Shown in pieces: positions 15,375 through 20,538 of a stretch of DNA of 20,538 nucleotides. Every line of letters begins with the position of its first letter. The first letter of the stretch is position 1. The notes under the pieces were generated by a model. That model made no database searches. It was not told the DNA's origin and saw nothing but the letters and a program-made list of their open reading frames with translations. The DNA is from CBDTTW01 sp965363675 (GTDB taxonomy: Bacteria; Bacteroidota; Rhodothermia; Rhodothermales; DASSAV01): NCBI GenBank assembly GCA_965363675.1, contig CBDTTW010000037.1, forward strand, positions 1 through 20,538. Reading direction: 5' to 3'. A program made the translations under genes and the position numbers.

Positions 15375-16166
15375 ATGCTTGCCAAACGGATCATCCCCTG
15401 CCTCGATGTGAACGCAGGGCGCGTCGTGAAGGGCGTCAACTTCGTGGACCTTGTGGACGCCGGAGACCCGGTCGAGCAAGCCCGCTTCTACGACGCCGCC
15501 GGGGCCGACGAACTCGTTTTCCTCGACATCACGGCCACCCACGAAGAGCGCGGGATCATGCGCGACGTAGTGCGCCGCACCGCCGACCAGGTGTTCATCC
15601 CGCTTACCGTCGGCGGCGGCATCCGCAGCGTCGAGGATATGGCCGCCATGCTGGACGCCGGGGCGGATAAAATCTCGATCAACTCCTCGGCCATCGCTGC
15701 GCCGGAGCTGATCTCGGAAGGCGCGCGGCGCTTCGGCTCGCAGTGCATCGTCGTCGCCATCGACGCGAAGCGCACCGCCGACGAGCCGCCCGCCTGGCAG
15801 GTGTTCACGCATGGCGGCCGCCGCAACACCGGACTCGACGCGCTGGCCTGGGCCGAGGAAGCCGAGGCGCGCGGCGCCGGCGAGTTGCTCGTCACGTCGA
15901 TGGACTGCGACGGGGCGCAGACCGGCTACGACCTCGACCTTTTGCGCAACCTCAGCGCGCGCGTGCGCATCCCGGTCATCGCCTCGGGCGGCGCCGGCAC
16001 ACTCGATCACCTGCGACAGGCCATCGACGACGGCCGCGCCGACGCGGTGCTGGCCGCCTCGATCTTCCATTTTCGTACCTTCACCGTCGCCGAGGCCAAG
16101 CAGTTCCTGGCGGAAGCCGGCATTCCCGTCCGCACCGACGTGTACCAGCATGCCGCCGCCTCCTAA
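15375..16166 (+). CDS. hisF: Imidazole glycerol phosphate synthase, cyclase subunit HisF
   Basis: TIM-barrel cyclase of IGP synthase that joins ammonia from HisH to PRFAR, yielding IGP and AICAR. The 263-residue product has the catalytic aspartates at the canonical positions D11 (IPCLDVNAGRVVKGVNF) and D130 (VAIDAKR), phosphate sites LTVGGGIRS (77-85) and ASGGAGT, and a tail of the normal length. One oddity: the usually conserved DGT turn of the sixth beta-alpha unit reads DGAQTGYD (179-186), with alanine at 181. hisA is 5 bp upstream, and a small membrane-protein frame overlaps the last 17 bp. The remaining genes of the pathway (hisG, hisD, hisC, hisIE) are not in this window. Confidence 0.97.
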   Translation: MLAKRIIPCLDVNAGRVVKGVNFVDLVDAGDPVEQARFYDAAGADELVFLDITATHEERGIMRDVVRRTADQVFIPLTVGGGIRSVEDMAAMLDAGADKISINSSAIAAPELISEGARRFGSQCIVVAIDAKRTADEPPAWQVFTHGGRRNTGLDALAWAEEAEARGAGELLVTSMDCDGAQTGYDLDLLRNLSARVRIPVIASGGAGTLDHLRQAIDDGRADAVLAASIFHFRTFTVAEAKQFLAEAGIPVRTDVYQHAAAS

Positions 16167-16452
16167 ACAACCCGCCGCCCGCTTCATGAAAGCGGCGGCT
16201 GCAATAACGGTTTTACTCGGCGGCGGCCTCATCGCCTGGCTCGTCGACAAAGCCATCCGCTACCCCGAGATCAAGGCCGAGCAGGCGGGGTCGCAAGGCC
16301 CCCTCTGGGAACCCATGATTGCCTTCGTCGCGGTCTGCGTGGCCGGGGCCGCCTACCTGTTCCTGCACGCCGCCCGGCGCCTCGACCGCGGCGAAGACCT
16401 TTTCGCCGCGCGTCACCGCCGTTCGCGCCGATCCCTGCAACATCCGGAGTAG
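16150..16452 (+). CDS. Small two-helix membrane protein, unrecognised
   Basis: A predicted 100-residue protein that I do not recognise. The ATG at 16150 overlaps the end of hisF by 17 bp. An in-frame ATG at 16186 would give 88 residues and is equally possible. Two hydrophobic segments are seen (about residues 15-32, AAAAITVLLGGGLIAWLV, and 58-78, IAFVAVCVAGAAYLFLHAA), with a hydrophilic connection containing YPEIKAEQ and an arginine-rich C-terminus (ARHRRSRRS). The many positive charges at the C-terminus suggest both ends are cytoplasmic. It directly follows hisF, so it may ride on the his transcript, but nothing links it to histidine synthesis. Coding is supported by frame, overlap spacing and the clear helices, not by homology. 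Confidence 0.6.
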   Translation: MPPPPKQPAARFMKAAAAITVLLGGGLIAWLVDKAIRYPEIKAEQAGSQGPLWEPMIAFVAVCVAGAAYLFLHAARRLDRGEDLFAARHRRSRRSLQHPE

Positions 16453-16500
16453 CGCTCCGTACAGGCTCGGAAGGCACTCTCTCCGCTACACCCCGACGCC

Positions 16501-16836
16501 ATGAAGCCCGCTTCTTCGCCTGCGCGCTCTACGCTCCTGCGCATCCTCGGCCCCGCCGCCTGGGCGCTCCTGGGCGTCAATCTGCTCATCGCCGCCGGCA
16601 ACCTCCGCGCCCCCGCCGACGCCTCCGACGCGGCGGCGCTCGCCTCCCGCGACGCCTCCGAGCAGGCGCGCATCGCTGCGGAAGACGCCCGTCGCGCCTC
16701 CGACCATGCCCGCATCGCCGGAGACCGCCACGCGCGCGGCAATCGCCTGCGCATGCGCTTCGACCGCCCCCGTGCGCCCCGCGATCCTGCCCCGCCGCCG
16801 GCGCCCGCCGCCCCGCAAGCCCCTGCCCTGCGCTAA
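16501..16836 (+). CDS. Small membrane-anchored coiled-coil protein, unrecognised
   Basis: A predicted 111-residue protein of unknown function. Residues about 12-35 form one hydrophobic segment (LLRILGPAAWALLGVNLLIAAG). A strongly helical Ala/Arg/Asp/Glu-rich stretch (about 40-78, for example SEQARIAAEDARRASDHARIAG) follows with heptad-like spacing of alanines, then a basic patch and a Pro/Ala-rich tail (from about 88). It could be a small membrane-tethered coiled coil. It starts 48 bp after the previous membrane protein. Its TAA overlaps the stop codon of the opposite-strand gene: CTAA at 16833-16836 serves both ends. Low-complexity composition in a GC-rich genome can mimic coding, so confidence is moderate. 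Confidence 0.5.
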   Translation: MKPASSPARSTLLRILGPAAWALLGVNLLIAAGNLRAPADASDAAALASRDASEQARIAAEDARRASDHARIAGDRHARGNRLRMRFDRPRAPRDPAPPPAPAAPQAPALR

Positions 16837-17282
16837 CGCGCCGCCGTCTGCGTCAGCAGGTCGATCAGGTAAGCGTAAGCTTCTTCGTAGATGCCCGGCG
16901 CCTCCGACGCGCGCGGACCGGCGATATTCACGCGCCCGTTCCGGCTCTGCATCCACGCGATGACGCCCGCCTCGGGCGGCCCTCCTGTTAGCGCGACGCA
17001 CTGCACGGGCCGCCCCAACGCTTCTGCCGTCTCCAGGCATAGCCGCGCGCCCCCCGCAAGCGTCCCACGATGCAAAATCAGCGTCGCCGCGCTGTCGCGG
17101 ACGTTCCAGCGGGTGCGTACGGCAGGGTCGGCCTGCGGCGTCTCCCGGAGCGGGTAGCGCGTGGCGATAGGGCCATCCTCGGCCCACCGGCCCGCCGGAC
17201 ACCAGCCGCCCACGCCGATCCCCAGCGCCCGCGCGGCATCCAGCGCCGCCCGGTCTACGCCCGTCTGCCCGCCCGAAATCAC
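16833..17282 (-). CDS. Putative molybdenum carrier / cpYpsA-like SLOG-family protein
   Basis: A 149-residue Rossmann-like protein matching the putative molybdenum carrier family (PF12694, cpYpsA branch of the SLOG/LOG nucleotide-binding superfamily). Family features are the first-strand loop ISGGQTGVDRAALDAARALG, then GGWCPAGRWAEDG and YPLRETP, then RTRWNVRDSAATLIL and the GGARLCLETAEALGRPV segment. The GTG at 17282 is chosen as the start because it sits just before ISGGQTG, where the family begins. The frame stays open to 17516, but that part runs through the upstream gene and looks like shadow coding. It starts 28 bp after the Csp-like gene on the same strand and probably shares its transcript. 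In this superfamily some members bind molybdenum cofactor and others are proposed to sense or process nucleotide-derived ligands; which applies here is unknown. Confidence 0.8.
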   Translation of the reverse strand: MISGGQTGVDRAALDAARALGIGVGGWCPAGRWAEDGPIATRYPLRETPQADPAVRTRWNVRDSAATLILHRGTLAGGARLCLETAEALGRPVQCVALTGGPPEAGVIAWMQSRNGRVNIAGPRASEAPGIYEEAYAYLIDLLTQTAAR

Positions 17283-17310
17283 TATTAGCGCCGGCGGCGC
17301 CCTTGCCGGC

Positions 17311-17757
17311 TCAGGTGGCGCTGCTCGCCGTGGGCGGCGTGTCGCTGGCCGGAAACGACTCCAGCACGGCGTGGTCGCGCGCGTCGGCCTTTTCGATGTT
17401 GGACCGGTCCAGGATTTCCTTGCACCCGGCCGCCGCGCGAAGCGTAGCGGTGTAGGCGGCCTTGAGCAGCGGATTATCCTTGCCCAAGGCGGAAAGGCTG
17501 TCGGCGGCGGCTTCATTCACCTCGGCCGCCAGTTCCAGCAGCGGCCGGTGGTAGCGCGAGGCCCGCGTCAGGAAGTTCGAGGCCGCCAGGTTGATGTCCG
17601 CCGCATCCAGCAGCAAACGGATATGCGGCCCGGACGAGCGCGCGTCGTTGCAGTCGAGACAGTGCGAGAGCCCCGCCACGCACTGGCGGTACGCTTCGAG
17701 GCAGTCCTCGACGGTTTGCATGGCGCGCGTCTTCGTCGTGACCTGTGCTTCTTTCAT
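17311..17757 (-). CDS. Csp/DUF326-like four-helix protein with depleted cysteines and a C-terminal ESFPASD motif
   Basis: A 148-residue, mostly helical protein. The first helix region keeps C19, C26, C33 and C36 (DCLEAYRQC...HCLDC), as in the four-helix-bundle copper-storage (Csp, DUF326) family. The body (IRLLLDAADINLAASNFLTRAS, 47-68, then LLELAAEVNEAAADSL) follows the family spacing, but alanine or asparagine stands where homologues normally have cysteine. Only C112 remains later. The C-terminus carries ESFPASDTPP (133-142), a short motif seen at the ends of many small uncharacterised bacterial proteins. There is no signal peptide, so it is predicted to be cytosolic. The ATG at 17757 is the natural start. 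The SLOG-like gene follows at 28 bp. The family link is by motif pattern from memory; a copper role is doubtful given the lost ligands. Confidence 0.7.
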   Translation of the reverse strand: MKEAQVTTKTRAMQTVEDCLEAYRQCVAGLSHCLDCNDARSSGPHIRLLLDAADINLAASNFLTRASRYHRPLLELAAEVNEAAADSLSALGKDNPLLKAAYTATLRAAAGCKEILDRSNIEKADARDHAVLESFPASDTPPTASSAT

Positions 17758-17953
17758 GGAGATGCCCTGGAATTATGGTGAGAGGCCGTAGAGGGTGCTC
17801 GGTCTGAAGTCTAACGCCGGAAAGCGCCGTCTCCACCTCCCTGCCGGCGCGCCGGCTGCCAGAAATGCGTAACATCCCCCCAGCCGGAGCCTCCCCAGCA
17901 AGGGCACAGCGTTTGCAAAAGTTCTCCGGTGGAAGGCCGTTTCACCGTAACCA
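17758..17953. promoter_or_regulatory. Divergent intergenic region between the Csp-like gene and lolA
   Basis: 196 bp that must hold promoters for both neighbours. It contains a perfect 14-bp GC palindrome GCCGGCGCGCCGGC at 17843-17856. The 60 bp before lolA are less GC-rich and include TTTGCAAAAG, but I cannot match a full Bacteroidota-type -33/-7 pair. No Shine-Dalgarno precedes either start. Confidence 0.35.
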
Positions 17954-18616
17954 ATGACCCCTATGCGTTTAAGCCATACAAACACCCTGCTCCGGGGCCT
18001 GCGCCTTGCCGTTCTCGGGCTTACCGTCCTTTTTTTAGCACACTCCTCTGCCCAAGCGCAATCGCCCTCGGACGTGGCGCGGCGCATCAAAACCACTTAT
18101 AACGGCGCCCGCGCGCTCAAGGCAGACTTCGTGCAGGAGGCCGCCGCCGGCGGCGCCTCTATGCAGGGCGTGCTGACGCTCCAAGGCGCCAAGTACCGCA
18201 TCGAGACGAGCGAGCAGACCATCGTCTCCGACGGCAAAACCGTGTGGGTGCATAACCGCCCCGACGAACAGCTCATCGTGAACAACGCCGTCGAGGACGA
18301 AACTACGTTCTCCCTGAACGACTTCCTGCGCACCTTCGACCGCAAGTACACCATCAGCAAGGTCGAGACGGCGGCGTTCGAGGGGGCGCCGCACCTCAAG
18401 GCGCGGCTGCTGCCGAAGCGCAAGGACAACTACTACAAGGAGATCGTGCTGTGGCTGCGCGCGCGCGACAACGTGATCTCGAAGCTGGAGGTCGTGGACG
18501 TGCAAGACTACCGGATGAGTTTCCGGCTCCGGAACGTACAGCTCAACCCCAAGGTCGGCAAAGCCACGTTCACGTTTCTGGCTCCCCGAGGCGTCGAGGT
18601 GGTGGATTTGCGCTAG
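17954..18616 (+). CDS. lolA: Outer-membrane lipoprotein carrier protein LolA-like
   Basis: Periplasmic carrier that ferries lipoproteins from the inner-membrane LolCDE complex to the outer membrane. The 220-residue product has a signal peptide (basic LLRGLRL, hydrophobic core, cleavage after SAQA near residue 35). The LolA fold follows: DVARRIKTTYNGARALKADFVQ, then the first strands GVLTLQGAKYRIET, EQTIVSDGKTVWVHNRPDEQLIVN, and the C-terminal SKLEVVDVQDYRMSFRLRNVQLNP...FTFLAPRGVEVVDL, all typical. An in-frame ATG at 17963 would shorten the signal by three residues and is also plausible. A structured gap and a membrane-protein gene follow. The presence of LolA implies a diderm cell. Family is clear; the exact name versus a LolA paralogue is less sure. 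Confidence 0.9.
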   Translation: MTPMRLSHTNTLLRGLRLAVLGLTVLFLAHSSAQAQSPSDVARRIKTTYNGARALKADFVQEAAAGGASMQGVLTLQGAKYRIETSEQTIVSDGKTVWVHNRPDEQLIVNNAVEDETTFSLNDFLRTFDRKYTISKVETAAFEGAPHLKARLLPKRKDNYYKEIVLWLRARDNVISKLEVVDVQDYRMSFRLRNVQLNPKVGKATFTFLAPRGVEVVDLR

Positions 18617-18633
18617 CCTTGGCTCGCCTTTCT

Positions 18634-18725
18634 GCAAGCATGGCGCAGCGGCGGACCCCGGAGGGCCGCCGCGCTTGTTTCCGGGGTCGTTCTTCCCGAT
18701 TATGGCATGCTTGCCCGGCCTTTTT
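18634..18725 (+). terminator. Nested inverted repeats ending in a T-run after lolA
   Basis: Between lolA and the next gene an outer 9-bp repeat (GCAAGCATG at 18634-18642, CATGCTTGC at 18706-18714) encloses an inner perfect 9-bp stem (GACCCCGGA at 18654-18662, TCCGGGGTC at 18680-18688). The inner stem is followed by GTTCTTCCC and the outer one, six bases later, by TTTTT at 18721-18725. This is a plausible composite terminator or attenuator for lolA, just 20 bp before the TTG start of the downstream gene. Confidence 0.55.
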
Positions 18726-18744
18726 CATCTGACGGCATACCCGC

Positions 18745-19794
18745 TTGAGCCCGCGCGCAAAAAGCCTTCTCTTCAAGGCAGGCAGCTTCGTCATTGCCGC
18801 CGTGCTGATGTACCTGTCCCTGCGCGGCGTCTCCTTCGGGGAGATCGTCGGGGCGCTCGGCGAGGCGGACTACCGGCTGCTGCTCCCTCTGTTCCTGACG
18901 GTCATGCTCTCGCACTTCCTGCGCGCGCTGCGCTGGAAGATCCTCCTGGACGTGCTTCCCGAGCGCCTCGAAAAGCGCCCGGAGCGCCCGGTCTCCACCC
19001 TGACGGCGTTTTACTCCCTTCTGATCGGCTACATGGTCAACTACGCCGCCCCGCGTATGGGCGAGGTGGCGCGCTCGGCAAACCTGGCCTCGCAGGAAAA
19101 GCTGAGCTTCAGCGGCGTGCTGGGCGCCGTCGTCGTCGAGCGCATCCTCGACGTGGTCGTGCTGGCGCTTTCGCTGCTCTCGGTAGGGTTTCTGCTGCGC
19201 CGCCAGGCGGCCACCCTCGACCGCCTGTTCTGGCAGCCCGTGGCGAGCCTGTTCGGGTCGGTCCCGGCGGTCGTCTACATCGGAGCGAGCGCCGTAGCCT
19301 TGCTGGCGGCCCTGGCGGCGTGGCGCGTCCTCGCGCGCCGGCGCGCCGGGTCGTGGGGGGCGAAGTTTCAGGCGCTGGCCGGGCAGTTCGGAGCCGGGCT
19401 GAGCACGCTCACCCGCACCGGCCGCCCCGCCGCCCTGCTGCTGACGACCGTCGGCATCTGGGCTTGCTATCACCTTATGGCCTATCTGCCCCTGGTCATG
19501 CTCGGCTCCACGAACGCCTTCAACGTCTCGTACCTCGACGCCTGGAGCATCATGATCCTCGGGGCCGTGGGCGTGCTCATCCCGTCGCCGGGGGGCGTGG
19601 GCTCGTACCACTACATCACCATCCAGGCGATGGTGCACCTTTTCGGCGTGAGCCAGCAGGCGGCGGCCACCTACGCCGTGCTCAGCCATGCCGCGCAGTT
19701 GATTTTGCTCACGGCTGGCGGCTTCCTCAGCCTGCTTCTCCAGGGGGGCACGCTGCGGGGGCTCAAGCCGCCCGACAAGGCCGACGGGGCGTAG
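18745..19794 (+). CDS. UPF0104 / lysylphosphatidylglycerol-synthase-TM-like integral membrane protein
   Basis: A 349-residue polytopic membrane protein with about eight hydrophobic helices and no soluble catalytic domain. Family landmarks are the HFLRALRWK segment (57-65), NYAAPRMGEVAR (99-110), VERILD (131-136) and, near the end, PSPGGVGSYHY (280-290). This is the stand-alone flippase-like domain found in MprF/AglD-type proteins. Such proteins are proposed to act in lipid or glycan-lipid handling, but the substrate here is unknown. The start is TTG at 18745: an in-frame TGA lies at 18730-18732, and the next ATG falls inside the first helix. It is 128 bp downstream of lolA, with a hairpin between them. 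Confidence 0.88.
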   Translation: MSPRAKSLLFKAGSFVIAAVLMYLSLRGVSFGEIVGALGEADYRLLLPLFLTVMLSHFLRALRWKILLDVLPERLEKRPERPVSTLTAFYSLLIGYMVNYAAPRMGEVARSANLASQEKLSFSGVLGAVVVERILDVVVLALSLLSVGFLLRRQAATLDRLFWQPVASLFGSVPAVVYIGASAVALLAALAAWRVLARRRAGSWGAKFQALAGQFGAGLSTLTRTGRPAALLLTTVGIWACYHLMAYLPLVMLGSTNAFNVSYLDAWSIMILGAVGVLIPSPGGVGSYHYITIQAMVHLFGVSQQAAATYAVLSHAAQLILLTAGGFLSLLLQGGTLRGLKPPDKADGA

Positions 19795-20049
19795 GAAACA
19801 CCCCACGCCGATCGGCCGTATATGCTTCTATATCAAGCGCGTACGACTAAACGCAAACTCGCCGCCGCCCCCTGCAAAGCGCTTACTGTACAGCCGCCGA
19901 TTCCTACCGTTCGCAGCGCGCCTGGCGCCGTTCAGCCGATTTTTTCTACGATACAAGGCGCTATTTCGTACCCTATATCAGCGAGAGCCGTCAACCGGCG
20001 GCTCATTCAATCGGGTTGCGAGCATCCAACTAGCGAGAGGAAATCAGCC
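19795..20049 (+). promoter_or_regulatory. Long leader region upstream of the 84-residue gene
   Basis: 255 bp without a convincing gene, less GC-rich than its surroundings. It has AT-rich patches (TATATGCTTCTATATC near 19819, ATTTTTTCTACGATAC near 19939, CTATTTCGTACCCTATATC near 19962), some of which could be promoter elements. A 6-bp hairpin, GAGCCG/CGGCTC, lies around 19984-20003. A frame is open through the region but has no start context or recognisable protein. It probably holds the promoter and 5' untranslated leader of the next gene. Confidence 0.4.
20035..20041 (+). promoter_or_regulatory. Strong Shine-Dalgarno sequence
   Basis: GAGAGGA with an 8-nt spacer before the ATG at 20050. It fixes the start of the 84-residue gene and is unusual here, since most other genes in the window lack a recognisable ribosome binding site. 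Confidence 0.75.
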
Positions 20050-20304
20050 ATGCAAGCACAGTTCGACAAAGGCGCCAACCCCCTTGCCGGCTTGATCGGC
20101 AACGAAGTTTTCGAAGTGCTCGTGCAGCATAACCTGCTCAGCGAAAAAGGCATCCGCGACTACCAGATCCGCCAGCAGTTCCGCGAGCTGCGCCGCGCTG
20201 AAGTGCCCGCCTTCGATGCCATAGAGCAGCTTCGGGAGGAGTATCCCTACCTCCAGTTCGACACGATCCGCAAGATCGTCTATAAAATGAACAGCGCGCA
20301 CTAA
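20050..20304 (+). CDS. Small conserved-looking helical protein, unknown function
   Basis: An 84-residue cytosolic protein that I cannot name. It is almost entirely helical: NPLAGLIGNEVFEVLVQHNLL, then SEKGIRDYQIRQQFRELRR, then DAIEQLREEYPYLQFDTIRKIVYK. The last segment (PYLQFDTIRKIVYK) reads like the turn and recognition helix of a helix-turn-helix, so nucleic-acid binding is possible but unproven. Composition is balanced rather than Ala/Arg/Pro-biased, it has a good Shine-Dalgarno sequence, and its codons follow the GC-rich third-position pattern; together these make it a real gene. It stands alone behind a 255-bp leader and converges with the rRNA methyltransferase gene, 31 bp away. Confidence 0.82.
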   Translation: MQAQFDKGANPLAGLIGNEVFEVLVQHNLLSEKGIRDYQIRQQFRELRRAEVPAFDAIEQLREEYPYLQFDTIRKIVYKMNSAH

Positions 20305-20335
20305 AGCGCCGTTGCCGCCCCGGGCGCCGTGCTGA

Positions 20336-20538
20336 CTACGCGCCCGCCGCCGGCAGCCGAACCTTCGCGGCGGCGAAGAGCACGATACCCGCCGCAACGG
20401 ATGCGTTGAGCGATTCCGCAGGCCCCGGCATCGGAATCGCCGCGCGGAAATCGCACTGCTCCAGCACGCGCGGCCGTATGCCCCGCCCCTCGCTGCCGAT
20501 CACAATGGCGATGGGCCGGTCCCAGTCCAGATCCCACA
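20336..20538 (-). CDS. SpoU-family RNA 2'-O-methyltransferase, C-terminal part (RlmB/TrmH-like; start outside window)
   Basis: The last 66 residues of a SPOUT-fold methyltransferase that uses S-adenosylmethionine to methylate a ribose 2'-hydroxyl in rRNA or tRNA. The two C-terminal family motifs are complete: IAIVIGSEGRGIRPRVLEQCD (motif 2, visible residues 9-29) and IPMPGPAESLNASVAAGIVLF (motif 3, residues 34-54), which build the trefoil-knot cofactor site. The N-terminal part with motif 1 and any substrate-binding domain lies beyond the right edge. The sequence best resembles the 23S rRNA G2251 enzyme RlmB, but the visible part does not separate it from other SpoU paralogues. Confidence 0.9.
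   Translation of the reverse strand, partial: WDLDWDRPIAIVIGSEGRGIRPRVLEQCDFRAAIPMPGPAESLNASVAAGIVLFAAAKVRLPAAGA

Noticed and set aside
1..20538. Mobile element, phage, CRISPR, toxin-antitoxin or defence island
   Set aside because: No transposase, integrase, repeat array, Cas, restriction or toxin-like proteins. Composition and gene content are even and housekeeping throughout.
1..20538. tRNA or rRNA genes
   Set aside because: All intergenic stretches are under 300 bp, and none shows a T-arm GTTCGANNC with a matching acceptor stem or rRNA-like sequence.

Overview
This window looks like ordinary core chromosome from a GC-rich (roughly two-thirds G+C by eye), free-living bacterium. My best inference is a member of the Bacteroidota/Rhodothermota side of the tree. 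The reasons are a methionyl-tRNA synthetase with a KLSTS signature and an appended tRNA-binding domain, mostly absent Shine-Dalgarno sequences in front of start codons, and a LolA plus lipoprotein-peptidase complement that implies an outer membrane. The lineage is not proven by the sequence alone. No rRNA, tRNA, CRISPR array, insertion sequence, phage gene or integration site was found.

Layout, left to right. Positions 1-5414 are all minus strand: the start of plsY (cut by the window edge), purM, recA, cinA, pyrE and pgsA. Transcription runs pgsA-pyrE-cinA-recA, with a hairpin terminator after recA and then purM and plsY. A 287-bp divergent region separates pgsA from dnaK (plus strand), which ends at a strong hairpin terminator. 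Convergent to dnaK, on the minus strand, are an M1-family metallopeptidase lipoprotein and metG. From 11808 the plus strand carries a DinB-family protein and then a partial histidine cluster hisB-proC-hisH-hisA-hisF with a proline gene inside it. Two small unrecognised membrane proteins follow.

Positions 16833-17757 hold a minus-strand pair: a putative molybdenum-carrier/SLOG-like (cpYpsA) protein and a four-helix protein that resembles the copper-storage (Csp/DUF326) family but has lost most of the family's cysteines. On the plus strand, lolA, a UPF0104/LPG-synthase-TM-like membrane protein and an 84-residue conserved-looking small protein follow. The last 203 bp on the minus strand are the C-terminal end of a SpoU-family rRNA 2'-O-methyltransferase.

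How the genes work together: PlsY and PgsA make phospholipid precursors; PurM and PyrE make purine and pyrimidine nucleotides; RecA and CinA form a well-known neighbourhood; HisB/H/A/F cover the middle of histidine synthesis (HisH and HisF form the IGP synthase); ProC completes proline synthesis; LolA serves outer-membrane lipoprotein sorting. I did not find a clear new multi-gene defence or mobile system. The least explained and most interesting stretch is 16150-17757, with two orphan membrane proteins, the SLOG-like gene and the cysteine-depleted Csp-like gene. The 84-residue small protein with its exceptional ribosome binding site comes next.
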